In this document: positions 8,649-17,243 of the stretch, piece after piece | How positions within the stretch are numbered: position 1 is the first letter of the stretch | Layout of the letters: each line of letters starts with the position of its first letter | From: an uncultured Lachnospiraceae bacterium | GTDB taxonomy: Bacteria > Bacillota > Clostridia > Lachnospirales > Lachnospiraceae | DNA: 48,022 nucleotides | NCBI GenBank assembly: GCA_934394565.1 | Contig: CAKRQV010000018.1 | Span: forward strand, 1-48,022 | Direction of reading: 5' to 3' | The notes under the pieces: generated by a model | Told to the model about the DNA's origin: nothing | What the model saw: only the letters and a program-made list of their open reading frames with translations | Database searches by the model: none | Position numbers and translations under genes: made by a program

Positions 8649-8727
8649 GTGTATCCCTGGACATGAATACAGGAAAATTGTTACTGGTGTTACATACAAA
8701 AAGCAGATATGGGTGTTTTGAAAAATA

Positions 8728-9591
8728 TCAGTAGTATTTTCTGTATTCTGTCGGCGTCATTTTGACAAGCTTTTCAAAACTGCGGGTATAGGTCAGCGTA
8801 TTTTTATAGCCCACGCTGTTGGCCACGGCTGCGATGGACAGCTTGGAATAGGAGAGCAGCTCCTTGGATTTGTTGATCCGGAACTCTGTGACGTATTGAT
8901 GTACCGTCATACCGGTGTGTTCTTTGAACAGCTTGCAGAAATAATACTTCGAAAAGCTGATACTGTCGCAGATGGTGTCGATATCCATGTCGTTCTGGTA
9001 ATTTTCCTGGATATATTTGATGGCTGTATTGACCGCATTGTCCTGCAAAGGAGTCAGATCCTTGGCGGCGAGGATATTCTGGGACAGCTTGTACAGCTCC
9101 AGAAGCAGCCGGTGGATCAGAACGCCCGCTTCAAGCTGATGCATCAGGGCATTTTTTTCCGACTGGAAATCAATCTCCAGAAGACTGATAAAATAGTCGA
9201 GGATACTGCTCAGCTGGTTCGTGTGAAAAAGACTGTTGCTCTTGCGGATCAGATTGTAAAACTGCTGGGCCTGTGCACCGCTGATTATAATATAGAGAAA
9301 ATCACGTTCTTTATTCCAGGGCTGGACAAAGCTTAAGGGGGTATTGCAGGAAGAGACAATCACATCATCCGGATTGACCGGATAACGGAATCCATGCTTG
9401 GTAAACATCATGCTGGTCTGGGAATAGAGCAGCAGATAGTCTGAATAGTTGTTGGCTGTGCCCCGGACAAACTTCCGGTTGTTGGAAAAACCGGCTTCCT
9501 TGATGTAAAATGGCAGTGCTTTGATCTGCGGAGTGAGAAAAGCTTCTGTACCTCGTCGTACAGAAGGTAATGTACGTTTGGGGAGTTTCAT
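8728..9591 (-). CDS. AraC-family regulator, divergent from the sugar importer
   Basis: A 287-residue regulator. The first about 170 residues form a poorly conserved sensor domain. The C-terminal AraC DNA-binding domain carries MDIDTICDSISFSKYYFCKL and LSIAAVANSVGYKNTLTY, ending MTPTEYRKYY. TTGGAGG precedes the ATG. It reads away from the ABC importer genes over a 280-bp gap, so its likely job is inducing the importer. It differs clearly in its sensor half from the AraC protein at 1418-2320, so the two probably answer to different ligands. Confidence 0.87.
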   Translation of the reverse strand: MKLPKRTLPSVRRGTEAFLTPQIKALPFYIKEAGFSNNRKFVRGTANNYSDYLLLYSQTSMMFTKHGFRYPVNPDDVIVSSCNTPLSFVQPWNKERDFLYIIISGAQAQQFYNLIRKSNSLFHTNQLSSILDYFISLLEIDFQSEKNALMHQLEAGVLIHRLLLELYKLSQNILAAKDLTPLQDNAVNTAIKYIQENYQNDMDIDTICDSISFSKYYFCKLFKEHTGMTVHQYVTEFRINKSKELLSYSKLSIAAVANSVGYKNTLTYTRSFEKLVKMTPTEYRKYY

Positions 9592-9702
9592 AAAGTCAGA
9601 CCTCCAAATAAGGTGAAATATGTTATATTTTTTGTGAAAATACTACAAAACCGTAACGATTTGTTAATCTTGATAATTGAGTATAACATTTACCGTCGAA
9701 AA

Positions 9703-9765
9703 TGGCAAATATGTATCAAAAAGCAAGAAATGAACGTTGAAAAACAATTTTTGATATTGTATTAT
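9703..9765 (+). promoter_or_regulatory. Promoter and upstream TGGCAAAT site of the importer operon
   Basis: TTGAAA (9737-9742) and TATTAT (9760-9765) are exactly 17 bp apart and make a good sigma-A promoter. TGGCAAATATGTATCAAAAA begins at 9703 and ends about 15 bp before the -35 box, a typical activator position. A nearly identical site lies before the binding protein gene at 13621. Confidence 0.65.
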
Positions 9766-9871
9766 GTGCTATGTCACGGTAAATTTATAGCATAGTCACC
9801 GCGAACACGTGCGTAGAGGTGGTGTTGTACGGTGAAAAACAAAGAAGGAAGGAAAGGAGATATAACAAATA

Positions 9872-11380
9872 ATGAGTGATTATATCTTGGAACTGAAAGA
9901 CGTTGTCAAAACGTTCGGTGGTGTCCGCGCGTTAAACGGCGTACATTTTCAGTTGAAAAAAGGTGAGATCCACGCTCTGATGGGTGAAAACGGAGCCGGT
10001 AAATCAACCTTCATTAAAGTTATCACGGGTGTACATCAGCCGGACAGCGGTACCATGCTTCTGGAAGGCGAGCGCATGACATTCCGTAATACTTCTGATT
10101 CTGCTAAGATGGGTATTGCAGCCATCTATCAGCATGTTACATCTTTCCCGGATCTGACCGTTACAGAGAATATTTTTATGGGTCAGGAAATCAAAAATAA
10201 ATTTGGCTTCTATGACTGGAAGGCCATGAGAAAACGTGCGAAAGAGCTGATCGAGCCACTGAGCAAGGAGATTGATGTCAACAAGCCGATGGGTACACTT
10301 TCTGTAGCCGCACAGCAGCTGGTTGAGATCGCCAAAGCCCTTTCCCGCGATGCCCGTATCCTGATCATGGATGAGCCGACAGCGTCCCTGACAAGAAATG
10401 AGTGTCTGCAGCTGTACCGCATCGCAAAAGACCTTCGTGATAAAGGCGTATCCATTATCTTCATTACCCATCGTTTTGAGGATATGTACGAGCTCTGTTC
10501 CCGTGTTACGGTATTCCGTGACTCTACATATGTTGGTTGCTGGGATGTTGACAAGATCACTAACCATGATCTGGTAAAGGCCATGGTAGGTCGTGAGCTG
10601 ACTGCCATGTACCCGGAGAAAACTTCCAAAATCGGTGATGTTGTTCTCGAAGTTGACGATATTTCCAAAGAAGGTTACTTCAAGAATGTTTCCTTCAACG
10701 TACGCCGTGGTGAGATCCTGGCTCTGACAGGTCTGGTAGGTGCCGGACGTACAGAGGTCTGCCAGAATATCTACGGTATTATGCAGCCGGACAGCGGTGA
10801 GATCCGTCTCGAAGGCAAGAAAGTTAATATCAAGAGCCCAATCGATGCATTAAAGCTTGGTATCGGTCTTCTCCCGGAGAACAGACAGACCGAGGGTCTG
10901 GTCAACGAACTCCCGATCTACCAGAATGTTTCCTCTGCTACGATGAAGCAGTTTACCAAAGGCGGCAAGCTCGATGTTAATGCCGAAATGGAAAATGCGA
11001 TCAAGCTGTGTAAAAAGATCCAGCTGAAGGCCAACGATATCACGGCTCCGCCGAGCTCTCTGTCCGGTGGTAACCAGCAGAAGGTCGTAGTAGCCAAGAT
11101 GCTTTCAGCAGAGCAGAAGGTTCTGATCATGGATGAGCCGACAAAGGGTATCGACGTAGGTGCCAAGTACTCTATCTATGAGATCATGAACGAGCTGGCC
11201 TGCAACGGTTATGCAATCATCATGGTATCTTCCGAGATGCCGGAGGTTCTCGGTGTAGCTGACCGTGTTGTTGTTATGAAGAGCGGCCGTGTGACAGCTG
11301 AGTTCACCGATATGAAGAATCTGACACAGGAGATGATCCTGGAGGCTTCCCTGAAAGAGAAGAAAGGAGGAGACAAGTAA
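9872..11380 (+). CDS. Sugar ABC transporter, double-domain ATP-binding protein
   Basis: A 502-residue cytosolic ATPase of the RbsA/MglA/RhaT type, two nucleotide-binding domains in one chain. Domain 1 has Walker A GENGAGKST (about residues 38-46), a degenerate signature LSVAAQQLVEIAKAL and Walker B ILIMDEPTASL. Domain 2 has the degenerate Walker A TGLVGAGRTEV usual for this class, signature LSGGNQQKV and Walker B VLIMDEPTKGID. It energises uptake through the two permeases that follow. It overlaps the next gene (ATG inside its stop), so the three importer genes are one transcript. The pathway neighbours suggest a 6-deoxyhexose such as L-fucose or L-rhamnose. Confidence 0.93.
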   Translation: MSDYILELKDVVKTFGGVRALNGVHFQLKKGEIHALMGENGAGKSTFIKVITGVHQPDSGTMLLEGERMTFRNTSDSAKMGIAAIYQHVTSFPDLTVTENIFMGQEIKNKFGFYDWKAMRKRAKELIEPLSKEIDVNKPMGTLSVAAQQLVEIAKALSRDARILIMDEPTASLTRNECLQLYRIAKDLRDKGVSIIFITHRFEDMYELCSRVTVFRDSTYVGCWDVDKITNHDLVKAMVGRELTAMYPEKTSKIGDVVLEVDDISKEGYFKNVSFNVRRGEILALTGLVGAGRTEVCQNIYGIMQPDSGEIRLEGKKVNIKSPIDALKLGIGLLPENRQTEGLVNELPIYQNVSSATMKQFTKGGKLDVNAEMENAIKLCKKIQLKANDITAPPSSLSGGNQQKVVVAKMLSAEQKVLIMDEPTKGIDVGAKYSIYEIMNELACNGYAIIMVSSEMPEVLGVADRVVVMKSGRVTAEFTDMKNLTQEMILEASLKEKKGGDK

Positions 11381-12360
11381 TGAAAAAGTTATTACAGTCC
11401 CGTAACACCGGTCTGGTTGTCGTACTGATCCTTCTTCTGATCCTGGCACGTATCCTGACACCGGGTATGTTTACACCAATGTCCATGTTGAACATGCTGC
11501 AGAACAACTCTGTATATGCTCTGCTGGCTGTGGCTGAGATGGTGGTTATCCTGACAAGTGGTATCGATATTTCCATCGCTTCCACACTTGCTTTTGTAGG
11601 TATCGTGACAACATCACTTTCCTGCTCCAATCCGGGCGTCCCGGGTATCGTATGGTTCTTACTGTCCATCGTTCTCGGTGCACTGTGTGGTGCTTTAAAC
11701 GGAGCTTTGGTAGGTTACCTGCACATGGTTCCGATGATCTGTACCTTAGGTACGATGTATATTTTCCGTGGTCTGGCATTTGCCGTATCCGGTGGACAGT
11801 GGTGGTTTGCCGCTTCCTATCTGGACAGCTACCGTGCCTATGCTATTACAAAGATCTTAGGTGTATCCGCTATCGTATGGATTGCTGTGATCGTTATGAT
11901 CCTTGTTGGTCTGTTCCTTGGCTATACAGCACCGGGCCGTCGTATCTATGCGATCGGTACCAGCCGTGAATCTTCCGCAGTTGCCGGTATCAAGGAGCCG
12001 ACCGTTACATTCTATGCATTTGTGATCTGTGGCGCTCTGTCCGGTCTGGCAGGTATGCTTTACACAGCCAACTATGCGATTGGTTACTATGGTATGGCCG
12101 AAGGCTTTGAGATGACAGCCATTGCGATCTGTGTACTGGGTGGTGTTTCCATCAATGGTGGTAAGGGCCGTATGGACGGTGTAGCCATCGGTGTTCTGAT
12201 CATGTGCGTAGTTACCAACTTTATCAGTATGATTCCGGGTATGAGTGTATGGCAGAAGGCCCTGCAGGGCGGCATCATTATCGTAGCCGTAATTATCAAC
12301 TATTTCACAGAGCGTACTGCTGAGAAACGTGCTCTGAAAGAAAGGGGTGCTTTGATCTAA
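11380..12360 (+). CDS. Sugar ABC transporter permease 1 (RbsC-like)
   Basis: A 326-residue integral membrane protein of the BPD_transp_2 family with about eight to ten hydrophobic segments, starting with TGLVVVLILLLILARILTPG. Typical motifs are TSGIDISIAS near residue 60 and FEMTAIAICVLGGVSINGGKG near the C-terminus, the cytoplasmic contact region. It overlaps the ATPase gene at its start and the next permease gene at its stop by one base (TAATG), which indicates translational coupling. It forms half of the pore. Confidence 0.93.
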   Translation: MKKLLQSRNTGLVVVLILLLILARILTPGMFTPMSMLNMLQNNSVYALLAVAEMVVILTSGIDISIASTLAFVGIVTTSLSCSNPGVPGIVWFLLSIVLGALCGALNGALVGYLHMVPMICTLGTMYIFRGLAFAVSGGQWWFAASYLDSYRAYAITKILGVSAIVWIAVIVMILVGLFLGYTAPGRRIYAIGTSRESSAVAGIKEPTVTFYAFVICGALSGLAGMLYTANYAIGYYGMAEGFEMTAIAICVLGGVSINGGKGRMDGVAIGVLIMCVVTNFISMIPGMSVWQKALQGGIIIVAVIINYFTERTAEKRALKERGALI

Positions 12361-13604
12361 TGCCAGGAAGTAATTACGACAGAGACCTTTCGGTAAAAGA
12401 AGGTTTCGTATTATCCAAATTCCTTGTTAAATGGGAAATGATCCTTGTATATATCCTGATTCTTCTGAATCTGGTACTTTTGATCTTCGAGCCGCAGCTG
12501 TTTTTCCAGGCTGGTACGATCCAGACCATCATCAACTCCGGTTTCGACAGCTCACCGTTGGTTCTTGGTATGGTATTCATCCTGTTACTGGGTGATATCG
12601 ATGTATCTGTAGCTGCACAGATCGTTCTTGGCGGTATGGTTACCGGTCTTATGATGGATGCCGGTATCCCGTCGATCGTTTGTGTACTGGCAGGTATCCT
12701 TACCTGTGTATTGTGTGGTGCTTTCAACGGCTTCTGTGTTGCTTTCTTCAAGATGCCGGCCGTTATCACTACGATTTCCACTTCCATGCTGTTTCGTGGT
12801 ATCGCTGAGATCGTTCTGGGTGAGAACTCCCTGAAGAACTTCCCGGCATGGTACAACAAGATCGGCTGGTATAATATCGGTGGTGTGATCCCGCTGAGTA
12901 TGTTACTGTTCCTGATCATGGGTGTGATCCTGTGCTTCGTACTGCACAAGTCCCCGTTTGGCCGTAAGGTGTATATCGTTGGTAATAACCCGACCTGTGC
13001 TACATATTCCGGTATCAGCGTATTCCGCATAAAGATGGAAGTTTTCATGCTGATGGGCTTCATGGCCGGTATCGGTTCCATCTTCTTCATCGGTCGTATG
13101 GGTGGTGGTATTTCCTCCTCCATGGCTACCGGTTATGAGATGACAGCCATTGCCACAGCTGTACTTGGTGGTGTATCCACCAGTGGTGGTAAAGGTAAGA
13201 TGTATGGTCCGATGATCGCTACATTCATCATGTCCTTCCTGATTTTCGTACTCGGCCTGATCGGTATTGACCCGAATACGAAAAAAATCTTCATCGGTGT
13301 TATTTTGATCCTGACGATCCTGGTATCTACGATCAACAGACAGATGATCAAGGATATGAAGCTGCGTATGGTATACCATAACAACAAGAATATCGAGGCT
13401 GTCAACGACAGAACTGCTGAGCTTGTCAAAGAGCACAAGAAAGAGATCAAGAAGCTGCAGAAAGCCGGCGGCAATGCCGAGCAGATCAAGAAGCTGCAGA
13501 ATGAGATCGCTGCGGCACAGAAAGAGTGTAAGGAAAAGACGGCGCAGTTCTGGGCTGACCAGCAGGCAGATGAGAAAAAAGCAAAAGAGCGTTTTGCGAA
13601 ATAA
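12360..13604 (+). CDS. Sugar ABC transporter permease 2 with a long charged C-terminal tail
   Basis: A 414-residue permease of the same family as its neighbour; MTAIATAVLGGVSTSGGKGK matches the same contact motif. The membrane part ends near residue 330. The last about 75 residues are extra: a highly charged Lys/Glu/Gln-rich stretch (AELVKEHKKEIKKLQK, IKKLQNEIAAAQKECKE) that should form a cytoplasmic coiled coil. RbsC-type permeases are normally about 320-350 residues without such a tail. No frameshift is needed to explain it. Its role is unknown; it may contact the ATPase or a kinase. Confidence 0.92.
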   Translation: MPGSNYDRDLSVKEGFVLSKFLVKWEMILVYILILLNLVLLIFEPQLFFQAGTIQTIINSGFDSSPLVLGMVFILLLGDIDVSVAAQIVLGGMVTGLMMDAGIPSIVCVLAGILTCVLCGAFNGFCVAFFKMPAVITTISTSMLFRGIAEIVLGENSLKNFPAWYNKIGWYNIGGVIPLSMLLFLIMGVILCFVLHKSPFGRKVYIVGNNPTCATYSGISVFRIKMEVFMLMGFMAGIGSIFFIGRMGGGISSSMATGYEMTAIATAVLGGVSTSGGKGKMYGPMIATFIMSFLIFVLGLIGIDPNTKKIFIGVILILTILVSTINRQMIKDMKLRMVYHNNKNIEAVNDRTAELVKEHKKEIKKLQKAGGNAEQIKKLQNEIAAAQKECKEKTAQFWADQQADEKKAKERFAK

Positions 13605-13620
13605 GATTACAGCAACCGAT

Positions 13621-13712
13621 TTGGCAAATGTGTCCAAAAAAAAGATGAAGTATATACAAAATACACAATTTTGAAAGATATATTTGCCAAAAAATTGGTT
13701 ATATGCTACCAT
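13621..13712 (+). promoter_or_regulatory. Promoter and paired GCAAAT operators of the binding protein gene
   Basis: TTGGCAAATGTGT begins at 13621, and the same word in reverse (TATTTGCCAA) is at 13681-13690. The first copy matches the site before the importer operon (TGGCAAAT, then A/G, TGT, then CAAAAA). TTGCCA (13684-13689) and TACCAT (13707-13712) are 17 bp apart and could be the -35 and -10, overlapping the second site. This explains how the binding protein can be made in excess over the permeases. Confidence 0.5.
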
Positions 13713-13771
13713 CTATTCATCGATATAAACGAAAGGTTTATATACACATATCCTAAAGGAGGAAGAAAAGT

Positions 13772-14995
13772 ATGAAAAAAATGAACAAGTTCATGGCACT
13801 TGGTCTTGTAGGTGCTATGGCAGCAACAACACTCGCAGGTTGCGGCGGCAGCTCTTCTGCAGCTACATCCACACCGGCTGAGACAAGCGGCAGCGCAGCA
13901 GCTGAGAGCGCAGCACCGGCAGCAAGTGGAGCAGCTGAGGCTACTGCAAGCAAAGGTGGAAACCATGTATTCATGTTCAAATCCGTTGGTAATGCATTCG
14001 GCGTTATCATGTACGAAGGATTCAACAGCTACATGACACAGGTTGGCGAGACAGCAGAGGAAAAATCCCCGGCAGAGACAACTGTAGCCGCTCAGGTACA
14101 GCTGATTGATGAAGCCCTGACAAAAGGCTGCAAATCCATTTCTATCTCCACAAACGGTGATACAGGATTTGATGAGGTATTTGCAAAAGCTCAGAGCCAG
14201 AAAGTACCGATCGTATCCGTTGACTCCGCAGCATCTGCTGATTACCGTGTAACACACAACAATCAGGCATCTACAGAAGATATCGGTGCTATGCAGGTTC
14301 GTGCAGCTGTTATGATCGCTTGTGGCAAGGACTTTGATCCGGCTGACGGCGATATGACAAAGGGTGTTGAGGCAGCACTGGCTGGTTACACAGGTGATCC
14401 GATCAACATCGGTGTTCTTTCCGCTGGTATCGATACACCGGTACAGAACGGCTGGATCGCTGAGATGGAAAAAGAGCTGGCAAAAGACATCTACGCTGGT
14501 AAAGTAAATCCGGAGCTGGATAAGAAATACGGTGATGATGAGGCTACCAAATCTACACAGCAGGCTCAGGCATTCTTAAGCGAGAACAAAGTAGACGTTA
14601 TCATTTCCCCGACAACAGTTGGTATCGCAGCTGCTGCTGAGGTTATGAAATCCGCCGGTTCCGACATCAAGGTTACAGGTCTTGGTCTTCCGAGCGAGAT
14701 GAAACCGTACATGCCGACATCTGATTCCGATAACGCACTTGATTTTGTTTGCCCGTACATGATGCTGTGGGATGTATCTCACCTGGGTGCTTCTACAGCT
14801 GCTATCCAGATGGCTGTTCAGAATGACGGTTACACTGGTGCTGCTGGTGAAGAAGTTAAGATGGAAGCCTGGGGCGAGTACACAGGCGAGACCTTCAAGA
14901 CAGAAGAAGATCCGGCTGGCGGCACAAGCGTTCTGACAGGTATCCCGTACACATTCTACAAAGGCAACATGGCAGAGTGGGCTGACAAACTCTAA
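13772..14995 (+). CDS. Sugar-binding lipoprotein of the ABC importer
   Basis: A 407-residue substrate-binding protein. A signal peptide ends in the lipobox LAGC with the lipidated Cys at residue 24. An Ala/Ser/Thr-rich linker to about residue 65 tethers the domain to the cell surface. The rest is a type 1 periplasmic-binding-protein fold (Peripla_BP_4), with AAQVQLIDEALTKGCKSISIS and VPIVSVDSAAS, closest in feel to rhamnose and autoinducer-2-type binding proteins. GGAGG lies before the ATG. It lies last in the importer cluster with its own promoter region, followed by a strong terminator. The likely ligand is a deoxysugar, inferred from context. Confidence 0.92.
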   Translation: MKKMNKFMALGLVGAMAATTLAGCGGSSSAATSTPAETSGSAAAESAAPAASGAAEATASKGGNHVFMFKSVGNAFGVIMYEGFNSYMTQVGETAEEKSPAETTVAAQVQLIDEALTKGCKSISISTNGDTGFDEVFAKAQSQKVPIVSVDSAASADYRVTHNNQASTEDIGAMQVRAAVMIACGKDFDPADGDMTKGVEAALAGYTGDPINIGVLSAGIDTPVQNGWIAEMEKELAKDIYAGKVNPELDKKYGDDEATKSTQQAQAFLSENKVDVIISPTTVGIAAAAEVMKSAGSDIKVTGLGLPSEMKPYMPTSDSDNALDFVCPYMMLWDVSHLGASTAAIQMAVQNDGYTGAAGEEVKMEAWGEYTGETFKTEEDPAGGTSVLTGIPYTFYKGNMAEWADKL

Positions 14996-15086
14996 TACAG
15001 AAGTTGTCACGAGAAACTGCATGACAGTTTAAGCTGACCTTCAGGAACAGCCGATGGCGTTCCTTAAGAATGTAAAGCAACTTTAG

Positions 15087-15114
15087 GCGTCTGCCCGAAA
15101 GGGCAGGCGCTTTT
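15087..15114 (+). terminator. Intrinsic terminator of the importer operon
   Basis: GCGTCTGCCC-GAAA-GGGCAGGCGC followed by TTTT. A GAAA tetraloop on a 10-bp GC-rich stem (one mismatch-type pair) ends the binding protein transcript. The rest of the 329-base gap up to 15324 shows only a weak dyad (AGGAAC/GTTCCT) and the ribosome site of the next gene. Confidence 0.9.
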
Positions 15115-15324
15115 AAAATTGGCGGACAGATACAGCATTGTCCGGACAGAATGGTCTTGCGGCTGCTGTTTCAGCTGAGTGCTTTTTAAAAAGAGCCTTC
15201 AGCTGAGTCAGCATGTTCACAATTTCTCCACAGAGAACTGCTAAAGTGGTACACTATGGGGAGGTACTGCGAAACAGTGCGGACGACAGATGAAAAAGAA
15301 ATATGGTAAAGGAGTATACAAGCT

Positions 15325-16374
15325 GTGATAGAGGTTAAACATCTCGTAAAGAAATACGGAGATCACACCGCAGTGGATGATCTTTCTTTTACCCTGGAAA
15401 GTGGGAAAATCTATGGCTTCCTCGGGCCGAACGGTGCGGGTAAGTCTACGACAATGAATATGATGACCGGCTATATCGCTTCCACTTCAGGAGAGATCCT
15501 GATCAATGGACACGATATCTTAAAAGAGCCGGAGGAAGCCAAAAAATGCATCGGCTATCTGCCGGAGATTCCGCCGCTGTATATTGATATGACGGTCTGG
15601 GAATATCTGGTAACCGTAGCAGATCTGAAAAAGGTGCCAAAGGCTAAGCGAAATGCCATGCTTTCCCAGATCATGGAGACGGTACAGATCACCGATATGA
15701 AAAAACGTCTGATCAAGAATCTGTCCAAGGGATATCGTCAGCGTGTCGGTATTGCCCAGGCACTGATCGGTTATCCGGAGATTATTATCCTTGATGAGCC
15801 GACTGTCGGTCTGGATCCCAAGCAGATCATTGAGATCCGGGATCTTGTCAGATCACTGGGCGAAAAACATACAGTTATTTTAAGCTCCCACATTCTGACG
15901 GAGATCAGCGCTGTCTGTGATTATGTGCTGATCATCAACAAAGGGCATCTGGTGGCTTCTGATGCGACAGAAAACTTAAGTAAGATGTTTGCCGGACAGA
16001 ACAGCATGGAGCTTCTGGTGGATGCCGATGGCAAGACAGTGGATAATATCCTGAAAAACATACCCGCTGTGGAAAATGTACAGCTGACAAAAACGCCGGA
16101 GGGTTACACACGAACAGAGATCCAGATACAGGGAGATACAGATATCCGCCATGAGCTGTTCTTTGCCTTCGCCGATGCCAGAGTACCCATCCTTGAAATG
16201 AAAAATGCCAGTGTGACGCTGGAGGATATCTTCCTGGAAGTTACAAAGACAGAAGATGCCGCGAAAAGCGCTGCCGAAGCAGAAGAGACGGCTCCACAGG
16301 AAAATTCCGCAGAAAAAACCACAACAGACAGCAGTAAAGAAAGCACTGCAGCCGGAGAGGGGGACAAAGCATGA
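15325..16374 (+). CDS. ABC transporter ATP-binding protein, GldA-like
   Basis: A 349-residue ATPase starting at GTG, chosen because AAAGGAG lies 10 nt upstream and the protein then begins IEVKHLVKKYG as usual. It has Walker A GPNGAGKST (about residues 35-43), signature LSKGYRQRVGIAQAL, Walker B IIILDEPTVGLDP and the H-loop LSSHIL. It is of the multidrug/gliding (CcmA, GldA) type. The C-terminal 40 residues are a low-complexity Glu/Ala/Ser/Thr tail. The stop overlaps the permease start by 4 bases. With the next three genes it forms a Gld-type ABC complex whose substrate is unknown. Confidence 0.92.
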   Translation: MIEVKHLVKKYGDHTAVDDLSFTLESGKIYGFLGPNGAGKSTTMNMMTGYIASTSGEILINGHDILKEPEEAKKCIGYLPEIPPLYIDMTVWEYLVTVADLKKVPKAKRNAMLSQIMETVQITDMKKRLIKNLSKGYRQRVGIAQALIGYPEIIILDEPTVGLDPKQIIEIRDLVRSLGEKHTVILSSHILTEISAVCDYVLIINKGHLVASDATENLSKMFAGQNSMELLVDADGKTVDNILKNIPAVENVQLTKTPEGYTRTEIQIQGDTDIRHELFFAFADARVPILEMKNASVTLEDIFLEVTKTEDAAKSAAEAEETAPQENSAEKTTTDSSKESTAAGEGDKA

Positions 16375-17234
16375 CAGCCGTATATCGTAAAGAACTGCGC
16401 AGCTACCTGACGTCTATGATCGGCTATGTGTTCATCGCCTTCATACTCGTGGCTGTGGGTATTTATTTTGCCTATCAGAACCTGAATCTTGGTTCCCCGC
16501 GTTTTGAACTTGTACTCGACAATGTGCAGTTTATCTTTCTGGTCTTTGTACCGATCTTGACGATGCGTGTGCTGGCCGATGAAAAGAAGCAGCGTACCGA
16601 TCAGCTCCTTTTGACTCTGCCGCTGTCCGTATGGGATATTGTGATCGGAAAGTTTTTGGCACTGGTAACACTGTACGCTGTGCCGGTGGTGATCTTATGC
16701 TTTTATCCGCTGCTTTTGTCAGGCTTTGGTCCGGTCAATATGCCGGCGGCATATTTTTCCATCCTGGCATTCTTTTTACTGGGCTGTGCGGATATTGCCA
16801 TTGGAGTGTTTTTGTCCTCTGTGACAGAAAATGCGGTGATCGCAGCGGTCATGACCTTTGGAGCACTGCTGTTGTGTTATCTGATGAATACGATTTCTGC
16901 GATGGTTCCCTATACTGCCATCGCCTCCTTTATCGCCTTTACGGTGCTGGTTGTTTTCCTTGTATTGATCGTGCATCATATGACGAGGGATGTGACCGTG
17001 ACCTGTATTTCTGCAGTGGTACTGGAGGGTATCCTCTGTGCGGTATATATGCTGAAACGCCCCCTTCTGGAGGGAGCATTCCAGAAATTCCTCTCGGTAT
17101 TCTATCTGAATGGCCGCTTACAGAATTTTTTCAGCGGTATGCTGGATATCGGCGGTATCCTGTATTATCTGTCAGTGATGGTGATCTTTCTGCTGCTGAC
17201 TGAGCAGACCATCGTAAAGAGACGTTGGAGCTAG
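16371..17234 (+). CDS. ABC-2 type permease, GldF-like
   Basis: A 287-residue integral membrane protein with six hydrophobic segments. The start MTAVYRKELRSYLTSMIGYV is the characteristic opening of GldF-like ABC-2 permeases, an amphipathic helix before the first membrane span, and FIFLVFVPILTMRVLADEKKQ follows near residue 65. Its ATG lies inside the stop region of the ATPase gene (ATGA overlap) and the GldG-like gene starts 9 bases after its stop. It is the membrane half of the transporter powered by the preceding ATPase. Confidence 0.9.
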   Translation: MTAVYRKELRSYLTSMIGYVFIAFILVAVGIYFAYQNLNLGSPRFELVLDNVQFIFLVFVPILTMRVLADEKKQRTDQLLLTLPLSVWDIVIGKFLALVTLYAVPVVILCFYPLLLSGFGPVNMPAAYFSILAFFLLGCADIAIGVFLSSVTENAVIAAVMTFGALLLCYLMNTISAMVPYTAIASFIAFTVLVVFLVLIVHHMTRDVTVTCISAVVLEGILCAVYMLKRPLLEGAFQKFLSVFYLNGRLQNFFSGMLDIGGILYYLSVMVIFLLLTEQTIVKRRWS

Positions 17235-17243
17235 GAGGAAGTT

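Noticed and set aside
9613..9795. A 60-residue plus-strand frame in the regulator-importer gap
   Set aside because: No ribosome site, and it overlaps the importer promoter and operator.
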